Shown piece by piece: positions 35,324 to 46,613 of a stretch of DNA of 64,000 nt (position 1 is the stretch's first letter; each line of letters begins with the position of its first letter). The DNA is from Ananas comosus. Lineage: Eukaryota > Streptophyta > Magnoliopsida > Poales > Bromeliaceae. Under the pieces are notes generated by a model. It was not told where the DNA came from and searched no databases. It saw only the letters and a list, made by a program, of their open reading frames with translations. The position numbers were made by a program, and so were the translations under genes. The stretch covers positions 9,238,260 through 9,302,259 of the forward strand of contig NC_033625.1 of the NCBI RefSeq assembly GCF_001540865.1, written 5' to 3'.

Positions 35324-37706
35324 TGTCACGTCTCGGGACCTAGCGAAAGCCCGCTCGGTGCATGGCCAGACCCACCATATGCCTACAATATATAAGGCGT
35401 CTAGAACAAGGCGATAAATAAATAACAATAAACGAGCATCTAGAGATATCAGAGCATACAACTTCTAAATTCTAGAGACAAGCGGAAATTTGAAAGAACT
35501 AATTCAGGAATGTAAACCATAAAGTAGTACATCATAAAATCCTAAATACAAGAGCTAGATATACAAAAATAGAGAGAACCACTTAGTGTAAAAGAAAACT
35601 CCACGCTATCTAGCTAGATGCGATCCCCTTTCCACGATCCCGAGCCTCTCCCGGTGTGGATGGCTCTGTAAATAAAAACATCAACATAGAGGGCGTGAGA
35701 ACTATTAATCAATAGTTCCCAGTGGGTAAGCCGCCGACATCAGTGAAATACACCACTAGGTTATAGAGGCAGAAGTAGTAAGAAATACTAAAGTAACAAC
35801 AAATATAATTGACAATATAATTTTGCTATACTACTATGCCTCAACTAGCATGATGTTGCACAATATTACTAATTTATCATGATCGAGTATATTCAATGAG
35901 TATACTAGTATGCTCTAAACATGTCCACATGTATACAAATATGCACCAACTGTGATCAACAAGTATACTACTATGTCCACCCCATTTCCTACCATCGAGT
36001 AGTAATTGTCATTTAGTCGTTACATGTCATTTTTCGATTCCAATCTAGGACCTACACAAGTGTAGTCCGCTTGTGCCGCCTAATGACCCAGGGTAGTCCA
36101 GCATTTCTCTAGGAATGTGACTGTCCCACAGTGACCCAGTAGGCCCTCAAACCCGCACGGGCGAGTATATGTTGCATAGGCCAACTCCGGAGTGCCAGCT
36201 TGTGGGGAGCGACTCTCACAAGCATGTGCGAATGAGCACAAATGGCAAGCAAGCATGATCATTATCTCAAGTACCCGGTCATCATGTCCCCAACATGGTA
36301 TAAACACTAGCAACTCATAGATCTAGCTCTATGTCATAGTGTACTAGTTTAACCGTTCACTAAGTCCAATGCCTCTTTATGACATTATTGTTTTTATGTT
36401 TTGCATATGTTCATTGTTCGTAAGTAAGTAAAAGCTTGTCATATCATTAAATAATACATGATTTCTAACATATCATGAGAATGCCATTTTACATGCAATT
36501 TACTATGCAATTTCCTCCATACTACATAGGGGCCATACCACATGATATATGACATATACATTTTATGGATTCTAAAATTTCATTATGCTCTATCTAGCAT
36601 GAATATGCATGATTTGCCATTTTTATAACAATAAATATAATATAGAGGAAGTTTACCCATTTCGGTGAGGTCAAACCCACCGAGAACTCCTCGAATCCCT
36701 TTCGTTTGGCAAAAGAAGATGTCTCCTAGTCTCTTAGCTCCCTAGAAGTAAATCTAAGGGGTTAGACGAAATGAACGAACACCCCACAAGTCTATTTTTA
36801 ACCAACCCAAGAAAAAGGCAAAACTCACCTTGAATGGTATAGAACCCTTTCAAACTCCAAATGGATGTTAGGATACTTTTAATCCAACCTAAAATAAAGT
36901 TCTACACCCATCAATTAAGCCCCAAAAGGCTCAAATCAAAAATCCCCAAATAAAACCCTAGATTTTCATTTCTAGGTTTTCATCTCAAGAAACCCACCAA
37001 AACATGAATCAAATGAGGGATTTAGATTACCAACCTCTCTAGAAGCTCCAAATCAAGCTAGAGATGAGTTAGGGTTGAAGATCTCTCATACAACAAGCTC
37101 CTAACCAAGCTCCAAAGCTTTTCCCATGGTGGAAAGGTTACCAACAAGCAAAGAGAAGCAAAAAGAGGTGATTAATCCTCAAAAATCCAAACAAAATGGA
37201 AAGAAAATCAAAAAAGGGGAAGAGGAGAGGCTTCTTACCTTCTCTCCTTAGGTTCCAAGCTCAGGGAACCATCTAAGGGGCGTGGGTTACTTATAGTGTG
37301 GTAACAGAACCAAAAACATCCCTAAAAAATAAGCAGTTCGCAGTCTGCACTGCGTACCGGTACGTGGGAAAGAGTACCGATACCAGGCAGCAGCACGCGT
37401 AAACCCGAGCCTCGAGTTAGCGAGCAAACGCACTGGGTACCGATACCATCACGATGCCGTACCGGTACCAGGTCCAGTACCGGTACTCGGCCAATGCAGT
37501 ACCGGTACTCTGCTCTATAGAGTCAAACCCGAGAGCAATCCAAAATCTGCATTTTTGAGGTTTTGGTACTAAGTTTTAATCCTCACTTCTCGGGATGCAA
37601 GTCATAGGTTAGAACACAGTCAACGACCCTCCAGAATACCTGAAAAAATTCAGAACACAGATCAAACACTCGAACCTTATAATTTGTTAAAGTTCAGTGT
37701 GTTACA
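35324..37706 (+). mobile_element. Solo LTR of the TGTCACG family
   Basis: The 2,383-bp sequence starts TGTCACGTCTCGGG and ends GTGTTACA, with a perfect duplication AGTAG (35319-35323 and 37707-37711). The family phrase GGGCGTGAGAACTATT...CCCAGTGGGTA is at 35691-35729. A GTACCGGTAC word array (37354-37508) lies about 200 bp before the end. No primer-binding site, polypurine tract or protein is present. Confidence 0.88.
37354..37508. repeat. GTACCGGTAC palindromic word array
   Basis: The 10-bp palindrome GTACCGGTAC occurs four times and its variant GTACCGATAC twice within 155 bp, at irregular spacing. Confidence 0.9.
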
Positions 37707-39384
37707 AGTAGTGAAAGGGAAAGAAAAAAAAAGTTAGCTCCGACTCGTGGTTGGAAAAGGACTGGCGGAGTTGAGATTTGTGAGCTTGCATCTGATCCTC
37801 CTCGTCGCAGTTCACAGGATGCGCCGGTGTCGCTAAAACGCCTGGGCAATGTTTTCTTCTAAGGTGTGCATTGGCGAGCGGGAAGTGGGTGTAGCTTATT
37901 GAGGAAGCACCCGCTTTTGAGGCATTATATGAAAATGGCGATCTTGCCGAGATTTGTTCATTTCCATAGCAGACTGTTTATTGTCTCGAGCTAATTCGAG
38001 AATTCTATGTGCGGGCCGGTTATCTCCAGGATTCAGACGATGGTCAGTATGTTTTCAAGACAACTGTTCGTGGTGTTCCTTTGGATATTACACCGGAGAC
38101 GTTGTTGCTTCTGCTCTGAACATGTAAGCTCGGACTGACGGAGTTGACTATCTCCGAGCTGGCATTGATTCACTTCGTGATTGGCGTCGTGTTGTGAATG
38201 GAGTTTGTGTCCCGAATACTCAGTCCACTAGAAATTCTGTTTTGTTCAAGGAGTTGAAAACTGAGTATCGGTTTCTGAACTTCATTGTTGGCTACAACAT
38301 TCTGCCAACGATGAATACCAAGGTGGTGCGTTGGAAAAGGCTTCTCTACATGTATTTTCTTGGGCATCCCAATGAAGTTCGTTTGCGTGGGATCAACTTA
38401 AATGTTCCATTTTTGATTTGGCATCGGATGGCGAAGGATATCAAAACATCGAATCAGAATGGGCGCCTTCCTTATCCATTGCTCATTATGCGGATTCTTT
38501 GGGAACATGGAGTGGACACCCGTTGCAGATCTTATGAGCATAGTCTCGGAATGATAAATGAGACGACGTTGATCAAGTCTAGGACTCAGCTTCGCTCTCC
38601 GCCGCGTCGCTCCCCTGCTTTAGTCCGTCTCAACCATCTGAGGAGCTATCTAAGGAGGAGGTTTCTATATCTTCTGTTTATCGTGAGCAACAGCGGTTGT
38701 CAACTGAATAAGAGAGGATTTCTGCAGAACTGCACCGTGTCACTACTGAGCAAGAGAGGATCACTTCTGAACAAGGTCGTATTACAAAAAACTTGGCAAG
38801 GTCTCCCGCATAATGAAAGCAATTTTTGACAATATGGGATGTTGTTGCGCTGACATACCGCGGCATGATGAGGATTCTGATTGAGTGCAGGGGCTTCATT
38901 CTTTTTCATGTGGCTGCTTGTCCTCTTTTTGTCGTTTTGGCGCTTTGTGACAAAAAGGAGGAGATGTAGTTATTTGACATGCTTGACATGCTTGCTTGCT
39001 TTGCTTTTGCATAGATGGTTGAGTAGGTGACTTGCTTTGTTTAGACTTGACTTGACTTAGGTTGCTTCGTTTAGACTTGACTTGACGTGGGTTCTTGATG
39101 ACTATGACTATGACTGTGATTGTTCTTTATTGCATATTTTGAATCTTGATTGTATGTTTTGGAGAATTTGTTTTGCAGGGGAATACAAGACTTCAAGACT
39201 CCATGTCACATCTAAGTCATAGAGTTTGTTTTAGGATGTGTGAAATATATTCTGTTTTTGTTGGATCGATCATGCGAGGAGATTGTCGTTTGGTGATTGC
39301 GACGATCTTCCGGTTATTTTATTTTTTTGAGTATTGGATGAGCATTGTATTATGTTTTGTCACGAAATCACCAAAGGAGGAGAT

Positions 39385-40578
39385 TGTTATGGTTTTCTAG
39401 GTTGGCGGATTTTGTGGAGTCGTGTGGAGTCTTGAAGGGTTAAAGACGATGATCGCAAGATTCGTGATGAAAAGACTCGTTCGTGAAGCTTATCTATCTC
39501 AGGTATGTGCTTTAATAATTAGTGGTGATGTTTGCACATTTAAAAGTGTTTGGGAGACTTAGAAAGGATTTTTAAATGTATAAATGTGAAAAACTAAGTT
39601 TTTCAAGGTTCGGAGATCAGACCCCGGTTCCAAGGTCCGAATCCCGAGAGCCTTCTGAAAAATTTCGAACAGACGGTGCGGACCTTGGGATCAAGGTCCG
39701 GACCTCGTGGGTCTTCCTTGTTTTTACGTAGCGAGGGTCCGGACCTTCAGGTTTAGGGTTCGGACCCCGTACGCTGGATTTTAGCATTACGCGAGGAGGA
39801 TTCGGACCCTAGAATGAAGATCCGAACCTTGAAGGTCTGGACCCTGAAGTAAGGTCCGGACCCTGAGACCGTCATCTGTTTTCGAAAATTAGTTTTTCAA
39901 ATCCTAGTATATCTCTATGTCTCCTAAACCTATAAATAAACATATGCTTAGAATTAAGATCCTTAAAAAATCCTAGAACTTGTTTTTGGTGCTTTTCGAT
40001 TCATGTCTTAAAGCAAGTTTCGCTTTTCGATCATCAACTCGATTCTTAGGTTTTTATTCTAATGTTCCTTTGAGAATCGAGTTGATGATGGATTGAAAGG
40101 GTTCTGCTCATATCTTATGGTTTTCTAAGAGATTCAATCACCACCAATCATTTTTTCTACGGGCTCCGGACGAAGTGATTGCGCGATGGCTTCGCGTGAG
40201 GCCGAGGATTTGGTGGACGCTTGTGGATTCGAGATGTTGTTGCTGCAAGGAGTTGCGGCGTAATCGGTTGGAGGAGTTCGATCAATCGAGGACCGGCGAA
40301 GACGATCCACTGCAAGGATTCGGTAAAAGTTGGATCGTGAATTTGGTAAATCACTTTGTACTCAATTTTTTCATAGTGGATTATTTCGTGTCATCGATCC
40401 CGTGGTTTTTTTACTCCGAATTGGAGTTTTCCTATATAAAATCTTGGTTTGTGGGTTTTAGTTTTCCGCACTTGATTTTTATTTTGCATCGAGATTTTTG
40501 TTTTGTCGTTTACACCTATTCAGTACCCTCTCTAGGTGTTATTTTATCTTTTAGATTTTTGGGAATTCATAACTTACA
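39385..40578 (+). mobile_element. 3' LTR of the pol-less element
   Basis: The LTR is 1,194 bp. Its first 214 bp match 32621-32876. It contains the GGTCCGGACC word array (39607-39880), a 17-bp perfect inverted repeat (40030-40046 and 40073-40089) and a likely transcribed 3' part. ORFs in it have no known domain. Confidence 0.8.
39607..39880. repeat. GGTCCGGACC word array
   Basis: About eleven variants of the palindrome GGTCCGGACC occur, including intact AGGTCCGGACCTCG (39695-), GGGTCCGGACCTT (39735-) and AAGGTCCGGACCCTG (39853-). Spacing is irregular, 15-40 bp. Confidence 0.88.
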
Positions 40579-40583
40579 ATTTT

Positions 40584-41891
40584 AACAATAAAATGATTTT
40601 TTGTGTGAGATGTGTAAGTTGTTTAAATAGAATTAAAAAATATTTAATTCTTGAGATAGCATTGAATACTAAATTTGACAATTATACGTAATGATTAAAT
40701 ACTCTAATTTTAATAGTGACAAATACAAATACAACTTTAGTATTATATCTAGTAAACTGTACATAGTTAATTAGAGATTTTAAAGAGTAAAGTTGAGTTA
40801 GTCTATAGCTAAGTTGAAAAGCTAATCATCTAAGTAATTTTAAATTTTCACACTCTGGTAAATTAGTATTAGCAGCAAAAATGATATTGGATGATATTTA
40901 ATTTTAACGGATTGTTTACTTAAAGGATTTTTATTAGTATTTTTTTGTTTCTAGAGGGGTATTTTTTATTATACTTTCAACTTTAGAGAGACTTTATAGT
41001 CTTAGTTCCAGTGAAGTATTGGTAACATTATTCCCTTTAATATATCTCATGTGTTTAAGTTAACCATTTATTTTTTAAATAATTTATTTTTACTTGGAAA
41101 AATTGCAACTCATACGGAATCAAATGGCACAAAGGCTGATAAAGAAAGCAAAGTTTTAACACACCATATGCGAACAATAATTAAAATAAAGTTAAATCAT
41201 TGAAATAAAAGATTTTTTTTTTATAAAAACAAAAATCAAGGTTTCACAGGTTAAATTGTCATTTTCCAAGTTCGCTTTTTTCAAACCAAGTAACCAACCA
41301 GTGTACTCCACGAACTAGAGCAATTCATGCTTTCTCCGCCAACGCTCAACCACCTTCACACCAATTGGCGTGAACCGTAGTTTTATTACACCCCCCAGCT
41401 TTATTAGAGAACCAAATAATAAATAAATTTATACAGCAGTAGATAGAATAAATTGAAAGGGGCAAACATTACACAACGCATGTGCAAATCTTCGAACACC
41501 AAAAATACAAAAAATATAAATTTCGTAAGGTAACAAAAGAAGAAAATTAACAACTCATACATAAAAAAGCCTGTTGAGGTCCTATCCATCACAGCATATC
41601 ATCTATTTTTTTAAATTTTTTATTCCACCCTAGTTGTTTAAAAAAATATTATAATTATACTCTTCTTTTTTTTTTTTTTTTCTCCAAAGAAGAGATTTAA
41701 TTAGTTCGTGATATAGACCATACAATTTAGCTGCTGCAGACATGAAACACCTCTTACCCAGCAATTCAAGTATGGAAGTATTTAATTGGTCCGGTCTACA
41801 GATGACGTGCTAGACGCGGTCCACGAAATAACGCGACCAAAATCCGCCAAAGAACGAACGTACGTACTCAGCACAAAAACACTGGGCCCCA
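40584..41891. other. AT-rich intergenic sequence
   Basis: No gene is supported. It includes the continuation of the duplicated host repeat (40579-40700) and poly-T runs near 41660. A 62-codon minus-strand ORF at 41404-41592 is A/T-driven. Confidence 0.5.
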
Positions 41892-42283
41892 CTAAAACAG
41901 TGACAGAGCGTCTCCCCGGCGTTTATTCCCGTTTACGCTCTGTTCCTGCTGTACCCGTACCTGTTCCCGTTCCCTCCGCCCCGATGCGAATCTCTTCAAC
42001 CCCCGATCGCCCGCATAATCCCTCGCGTGCGAACGCGCGGAGCATCCTCCGACCACCACCACCACCTCCTCCTCCTCCTCCTCCTCAACCTCCGCCATCT
42101 TCGTATCTCCGCAACCGAGCGCCGCCGCAAGCGCCGCCCAGCACCCGCCGCCTCGCGCCGCCGGTCGCCGCGGCCGCCGCTCGCGGTCGGACAGCACCTT
42201 CCCGAAGCACGAGACCTCCGGCGACCCCGGATCGGCCCCCGCCCCCGCCTCCGCCGCCCTGGGGATGATCCGCCCCTGCGGCC
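41892..42283 (-). CDS. C-terminal part of a plant-specific SPxVSC-family protein (5' end lost at a gap)
   Basis: From the N at 42284 the minus strand gives an open frame with PGSPEVSCFGKVLSDRERR, a basic tract, GCWAALAAALGCG, then a glutamate run followed by a valine run, GLKRFASGRRE and a stop at 41892. The serial motifs SPxVSCxGxV, a Trp/Phe-rich GxW segment and GLKRFxSGRR are, from memory, those of an uncharacterised plant family whose members start MPQVDLE. The neighbouring ORF at 43020-43811 has that N-terminus on the same strand and in the right order. The two are probably one gene broken at the assembly gap, or exons of one gene. Function is unknown to me. Confidence 0.6.
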
Positions 42284-43019
42284 NTCTCTTCACTCTAATA
42301 TATGTTATATTAGTATATAGTATAAAGTATACAGTACAAGGAAACATATAAAAGGCCAGGTTCACTAATCACCAAAATGCAGTTAAAACATCCATCCACT
42401 CCTCACTTGAGTTTCAACAACATCTTTTGTATCAATCCAACAAAGCAATCAAAGCAATCAAATCCCAAATAAACACAAAAAAAAAAGGAAAAAAAAAAAC
42501 AATCTCAAAAAGGTAAACAAGTTTTTTTAGTAAACAACCACCACTACTATCTCCTGAACTTTTAATCAGATTTACTCGAGTCGTTAAGCTTTTAATTTGG
42601 ATATTTGACACTCAAATTATTAGAAAAAGCTTCACTGCAGTCATTATATTACCTACTGTTGGAGAAAAAATTAAAAAAATTATCATCTGCATGTGATATA
42701 TCCATGCATCTGTATATCATGAATCCATTTACACTTCATTTATCTCGTACTTCAATTCAATTATCTGATTCTCAACCAAAAATAAATCACAAATTTTGTA
42801 GACGGTTGAAATTGAAATACGAGATGATGCAAATTGTCCGAAAATATGTATCCAGTGAGGCGCATATAATAACTCCAACAGCAAATAAAGATAATGATTA
42901 AAATAAAACTCTCCTCAACTATTTGAAATATTAGATGTCCAAATTAAAAATTTAAGGACCAAAGTGATATTTGAGAAAAAGTTTAGGGAGTAGCAGTGAA
43001 ATTTACCTTCAGCACCCTA

Positions 43020-43701
43020 CTATTTAAACGGCCGCCTCCCAACCCCGGCAGGTAACGAAACGATCGAATCCACACTAAACCCGCTAATCGACAGCGTCGA
43101 GCGGTGCTTCCCCCTCCTCCCCTCCGCGGCGGCGGCGGCGGCGATGGCGGAGGAGGAGGAGGAGGAGGGTGGCGCCGCCGCCTCCTTCGCGCCGCCGATC
43201 CAGCGCGCGAAGGAGAAAGGGCGCCGCCGCTTCTCCTCGCGGCGGCGGAGTTGGTGGTGGTCGGCGTGGTGGGCCCTTACCCTGGCCATGGCGGAGGCGG
43301 TGGGCGCCATGTAGTTGGGGACGCCGAAGGGGGGGCAGCTCGTTAGGCTATCGTCGTCCCTCACGGCGGCGGCGGCGGCAGCGGCGGTGGTGCGCCTCGA
43401 CGGCGGATGGGGCCACATTCTGGCCGTGGTGACGATGGGGGTCTTCTTCGCGTTGCTGGCATTCGTGCGTGCTCTAGGGTTAGGGTTAGGGTTAGGGTTA
43501 GAGTTAGGATTAGGGTTCGAGTGGTTGGACTTGGGGTTGGTGTTCCCCTTGGTGGAGTCGTCCCGCTCGTATACCGCGTTTAGGCTCGCCCAGTCGATCC
43601 CCTCCCCGCCGATCGGGACCTCGATCGACTCCGGGGGGAGGTCGGGGTCCTCGGCCTCCGCCTCCGCCGCCGTTAGCGGTGGCGGTGGATCCGGCCGATC
43701 C

Positions 43702-43737
<36 letters not shown>

Positions 43738-43811
43738 TCAATGAGAGTCTCGCAGGCGACCTTCCGGTCGCTGCCGCCGCAGGCGAGGGTTTCGAGATCC
43801 ACCTGGGGCAT
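43020..43811 (-). CDS. N-terminal part of a plant-specific MPQVDLE-family protein
   Basis: The 263-codon frame opens MPQVDLETLACGGSDRKVAC, then an Asp tract and PDPPPP (residues about 27-46). It continues with DLPPESIEV, IDWASLNAVYERDDSTKGN, an Asn-Pro repeat (about residues 95-112), poly-Ala and poly-Ser tracts, and a basic RRREEKRRRPFSFARWIGG stretch. The start is well placed, after a GA-rich leader (43815-44010). GC content is high, as often in monocot genes. The frame ends VGRRPFK and lacks the family's C-terminal motifs, which lie at 41892-42283. The end of this ORF may be read-through into an intron; a GT follows the codons for LPAG. Confidence 0.65.
43475..43520. repeat. TTAGGG repeats inside coding sequence
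   Basis: About six TTAGGG or near units lie in tandem. On the coding strand they encode the Asn-Pro repeat of the MPQVDLE-type protein. Confidence 0.85.
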
Positions 43812-43813
43812 CG

Positions 43814-43814
<1 letters not shown>

Positions 43815-43852
<38 letters not shown>

Positions 43853-43901
43853 AGAGAGAGAGAGAGAGTTGGAGAGGGAGTTGGGGAGAGGGAGAGAGGC
43901 T

Positions 43902-43932
<31 letters not shown>

Positions 43933-44010
43933 AGATGCTTCAAAGAAGAAGAGAATTTGGGGGGTTAGTCATTGGAGACAACAAGAGAGAGAGAGGGAGA
44001 GAGATGAGAG
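43815..44010. repeat. (GA)n microsatellite in the gene leader
   Basis: Several GA runs (43817-43850, 43853-43868, 43903-43930, 43983-44015) lie just upstream of the start codon at 43811 on the minus strand. The region would be CT-rich in the transcript. Confidence 0.9.
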
Positions 44011-44015
44011 AGAGG

Positions 44016-45259
44016 CGATAACACACATAGCAAAAGGGGTTTGTTTATTAGGTGTTAACGTACAGATACAGGTAAAGGTTCCAATGAGGCCACTCAACTA
44101 TAGTCCAATTCAGCTAAATTTTTTTAAAAAAATTTAGAAATATGCCCGTTCATCCCCATAGGCCAGTTTCGTTCGCAGTTTGTAATATACGGTATAAAAT
44201 CATTCAACTTATATTTAATATTTGTAAAAAATATTTGCGAAATAGTGAAATCAATATAGATTTTTCGTTGATAAAATTATTAGATTATTATGGATTAGGA
44301 GATATTCTCCTTCTCATACTTAACAAGAATTATTATTAGTAGCTTATTCATTAGAATATATTCATTCTTAACAACTTTCGTCCACATGACTTGATAAGTT
44401 AGTAACAAATTCGTCCTTCTAAATATAAAATATAAAATACTTTCGAAATAATACAAATCTTGAATCAAAGGGTCTCTAAGGAATAACATACCGCATACCT
44501 GAAAATTTTTAAAAATATCTGAGATACTCGTGTTTGACCAAAATATCTTTATTTTTTAAAAAAATTTCCTTCAAATATATCCTAACTCTAGAATGCTAAT
44601 GAGATTTGAAGTTTAAAATAGTATTTTGAAAATAAAAATAATAAATTTAAAAATTTTGAATAATAATTTGCGGTACGTGGGTAAATGCATCAAAACTCCA
44701 AATACCACTATCTAATAGCAAGCCCACTTCCCCTCAGAGGCCATTTGGTTTGGAGTAAATGGAATAATGGAATTTATGTTTTATTATTTTCATATTTGTT
44801 TTGGTGTAAATTAAAAAAATAATATAACTCAAGTCATATTAGATCCACTTCACCTATTTTTAACTTTCCCTCTAGTGTACAAAACTCAAGTTTTACCAAA
44901 TTTAACTTTCTCTAAAAATTTATTAAATCTTAAAAATCTAAACTCTACTTTCTTTACAATGGGTTAAAATTACCTCCTTTACAATGGATTAGGATTATCT
45001 TTAAACAATAATAGAGCATTTAATTATTTAATATGTTAAATTTTTTGGGGCTAAGTTTATTACTATATTTAAAATATATATAACGAGATCTGTTACTTAT
45101 ATCAAAATAAACAATTGAACTTAAGAAACTAGTTAATTAACTAGCATCAAGTTACAATAAAACAAATAAAAAAGGTGCTTGAATTTAATTTCAGGATGCA
45201 TGAGTTACATCAAAATAAACAATAAAAAATAAATACACTTTAAGAAAACTCCAACACTG

Positions 45260-45341
<82 letters not shown>

Positions 45342-46011
45342 ATCAAGATATATCATGGCCAATTTCTCGAAAGATTCTTTCACAACGGACTGTAGATTTC
45401 TCTTTCCGAGGAATTCGAATTTGGGAGAATAAAAAAAAAATTTATCTGGCTATCTTACGTATTAATTAAGATAAACAATAATGAAAAAAAAATTATACTT
45501 GAGTTTGACTGGATCTATATAAAGATTTGTCAATGGAAACGCCCCTTAAGAAATCACCGGTGACTCTCCCCCAACGGTAAGTGCTGCTGCACACCACCAA
45601 GCTTAGTCTGTGGACTTTCATTGATAATCTTTCCTAAACTTTCATTTTATTTGAGTTGTTATTATTAGTTAATTAAAAGTTTCATTAAATTCAATTGCTC
45701 ACCTAGCTACTAATTATTATAAATTTTAAATTTTAAAAAATATTATTAAATTTAATATACTTTTTATTTAATTGATTTAAATTATTGAAATGAAAATTAG
45801 GGGCCATTTCAAACATACCCTTAAAATTTTAAAGATATTACAAATGTCGTTTGAAAGTTGCCAATATCGACGTTATCTCTCAAAAAAGCATAAATTATAT
45901 CATAAAATCCTTTCTGCCAACATTTGTTATAAAACTTCTACTTAACACAAGTTAACAAAAAAATTTTAGTTGAGTTATGATTAATTTACCAGCTAATTAT
46001 AATAAAAATAC
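44016..46011. other. AT-rich intergenic sequence with a long (TA)n run
   Basis: (TA)n covers 45264-45339. The rest has no supported gene. A segment starting GGCCATTTGGTTTGGAG at 44741 resembles a MITE end, but I found no partner. Confidence 0.55.
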
Positions 46012-46385
46012 TAGGCTTAGTTTGGTATTGAGGTCTATCTAACACTATTAGATAAAATTGAGTTGAGGAAAAAGCATATAGGGATATACTTCTGCGTTCT
46101 CCGGTAGGACCGCAGAAAATATATCGTTACCGACTCATCGCGATATGCGGTAGGCTTAGTTTGGTATTGAGGTCTATCTAACGCTATTAGATAAAATTGA
46201 GTTAAGGAAAAAGTATATAGGGATATACTTCTGCGTTCTCCGGTGGGACCGCAGAAAATATATCGTTACAGACTGATCGCGATATGCGGAACGTAATATT
46301 ATGTACGGAAACAAACAAGGTATTTTTCCAACGTACTTTCTCACCACACGTGACGCATTCTCCCCGCAATCTCAAACGAAGCCTA
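46012..46385. mobile_element. MITE with a 139-bp duplicated end
   Basis: TAGGCTTAGTTTGGTATTGAG at the left pairs with CAATCTCAAACGAAGCCTA at the right. The left 139 bp are tandemly duplicated (46012-46150 and 46151-46289). No transposase is present. Confidence 0.65.
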
Positions 46386-46436
46386 ATAAAATTATTTTGT
46401 GTGCACTCGCTAATTAAATTTTCATTCCTGCGATTC

Positions 46437-46575
46437 CAAAGCCTAAATCCTAAAACCTTAGAACTCTAAAACATTAATACTAAAACCCTAATAACCATAA
46501 AAACCTAAAAACCTGAAACCCTAAAAAACCCTAAAACCCCAGGACCCTAAAATTTCTAGAACCCTAAAATTTCAC
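46437..46575. repeat. Degenerate (CCCTAAA)n interstitial telomere-like repeat
   Basis: Units such as AACCCTAA, AAACCTAA, GAAACCCTAAA and CCCTAAAACC repeat over about 140 bp. The motif resembles the plant telomere repeat but is much degraded. Confidence 0.7.
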
Positions 46576-46613
46576 TGTGCATATGATATGTATGTGTACA
46601 CTAGGGCATGTTT

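Larger units (their letters stand above)
35113..38829 (+). pseudogene. Plant-transposon-protein-domain ORF, broken by a solo LTR
   Basis: The 5' part (35113-35323) reads MYSLFFVLVF, then a charged segment KHRKSSAYKLSTIIEDEGSE and KRKGKEPVV. The LTR at 35324-37706 interrupts it. After the insertion the text resumes with basic and Ser-rich sequence, passes through stops, and gives the domain text LELIREFYVRAGYLQDSDDG, YVFKTTVRGVPLDITPETLL (about 37985-38110). The last ORF (38194-38829) contains NTKVVRWKRLLYMYFLGHP and GRLPYPLLIMRILWEHGVD. The series resembles the putative plant transposon protein domain found in non-autonomous LTR elements. Its function is not established. Confidence 0.6.
32621..40578 (+). 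mobile_element. Pol-less LTR retrotransposon with a plant-transposon-protein ORF
   Basis: The target duplication ATTTT (32616-32620 and 40579-40583) bounds the element, and the pre-insertion repeat reads on across it. The 3' LTR is 39385-40578, starting TGTTATGG and ending CTTACA, with the purine tract AAAGGAGGAGA at 39373-39383. Only the first 256 bp of the 5' LTR remain (32621-32876), matching 39385-39598; a minus-strand LTR fragment, a MITE, a poly-A run and two N gaps follow. The interior encodes one broken protein (35113-38829) and no pol motif. Confidence 0.78.

Noticed and set aside
42027..42320. Pro/Arg-rich ORFs on the plus strand
   Set aside because: They are shadows of the minus-strand SPxVSC gene, whose motifs are clear.
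43475..43520. True telomere or chromosome end
   Set aside because: Only about six units, internal, and part of an open reading frame.
43104..43854. Gly- and Ala-rich plus-strand ORFs opposite the MPQVDLE gene
   Set aside because: They are antisense composition artefacts of a GC-rich coding region and a GA repeat.
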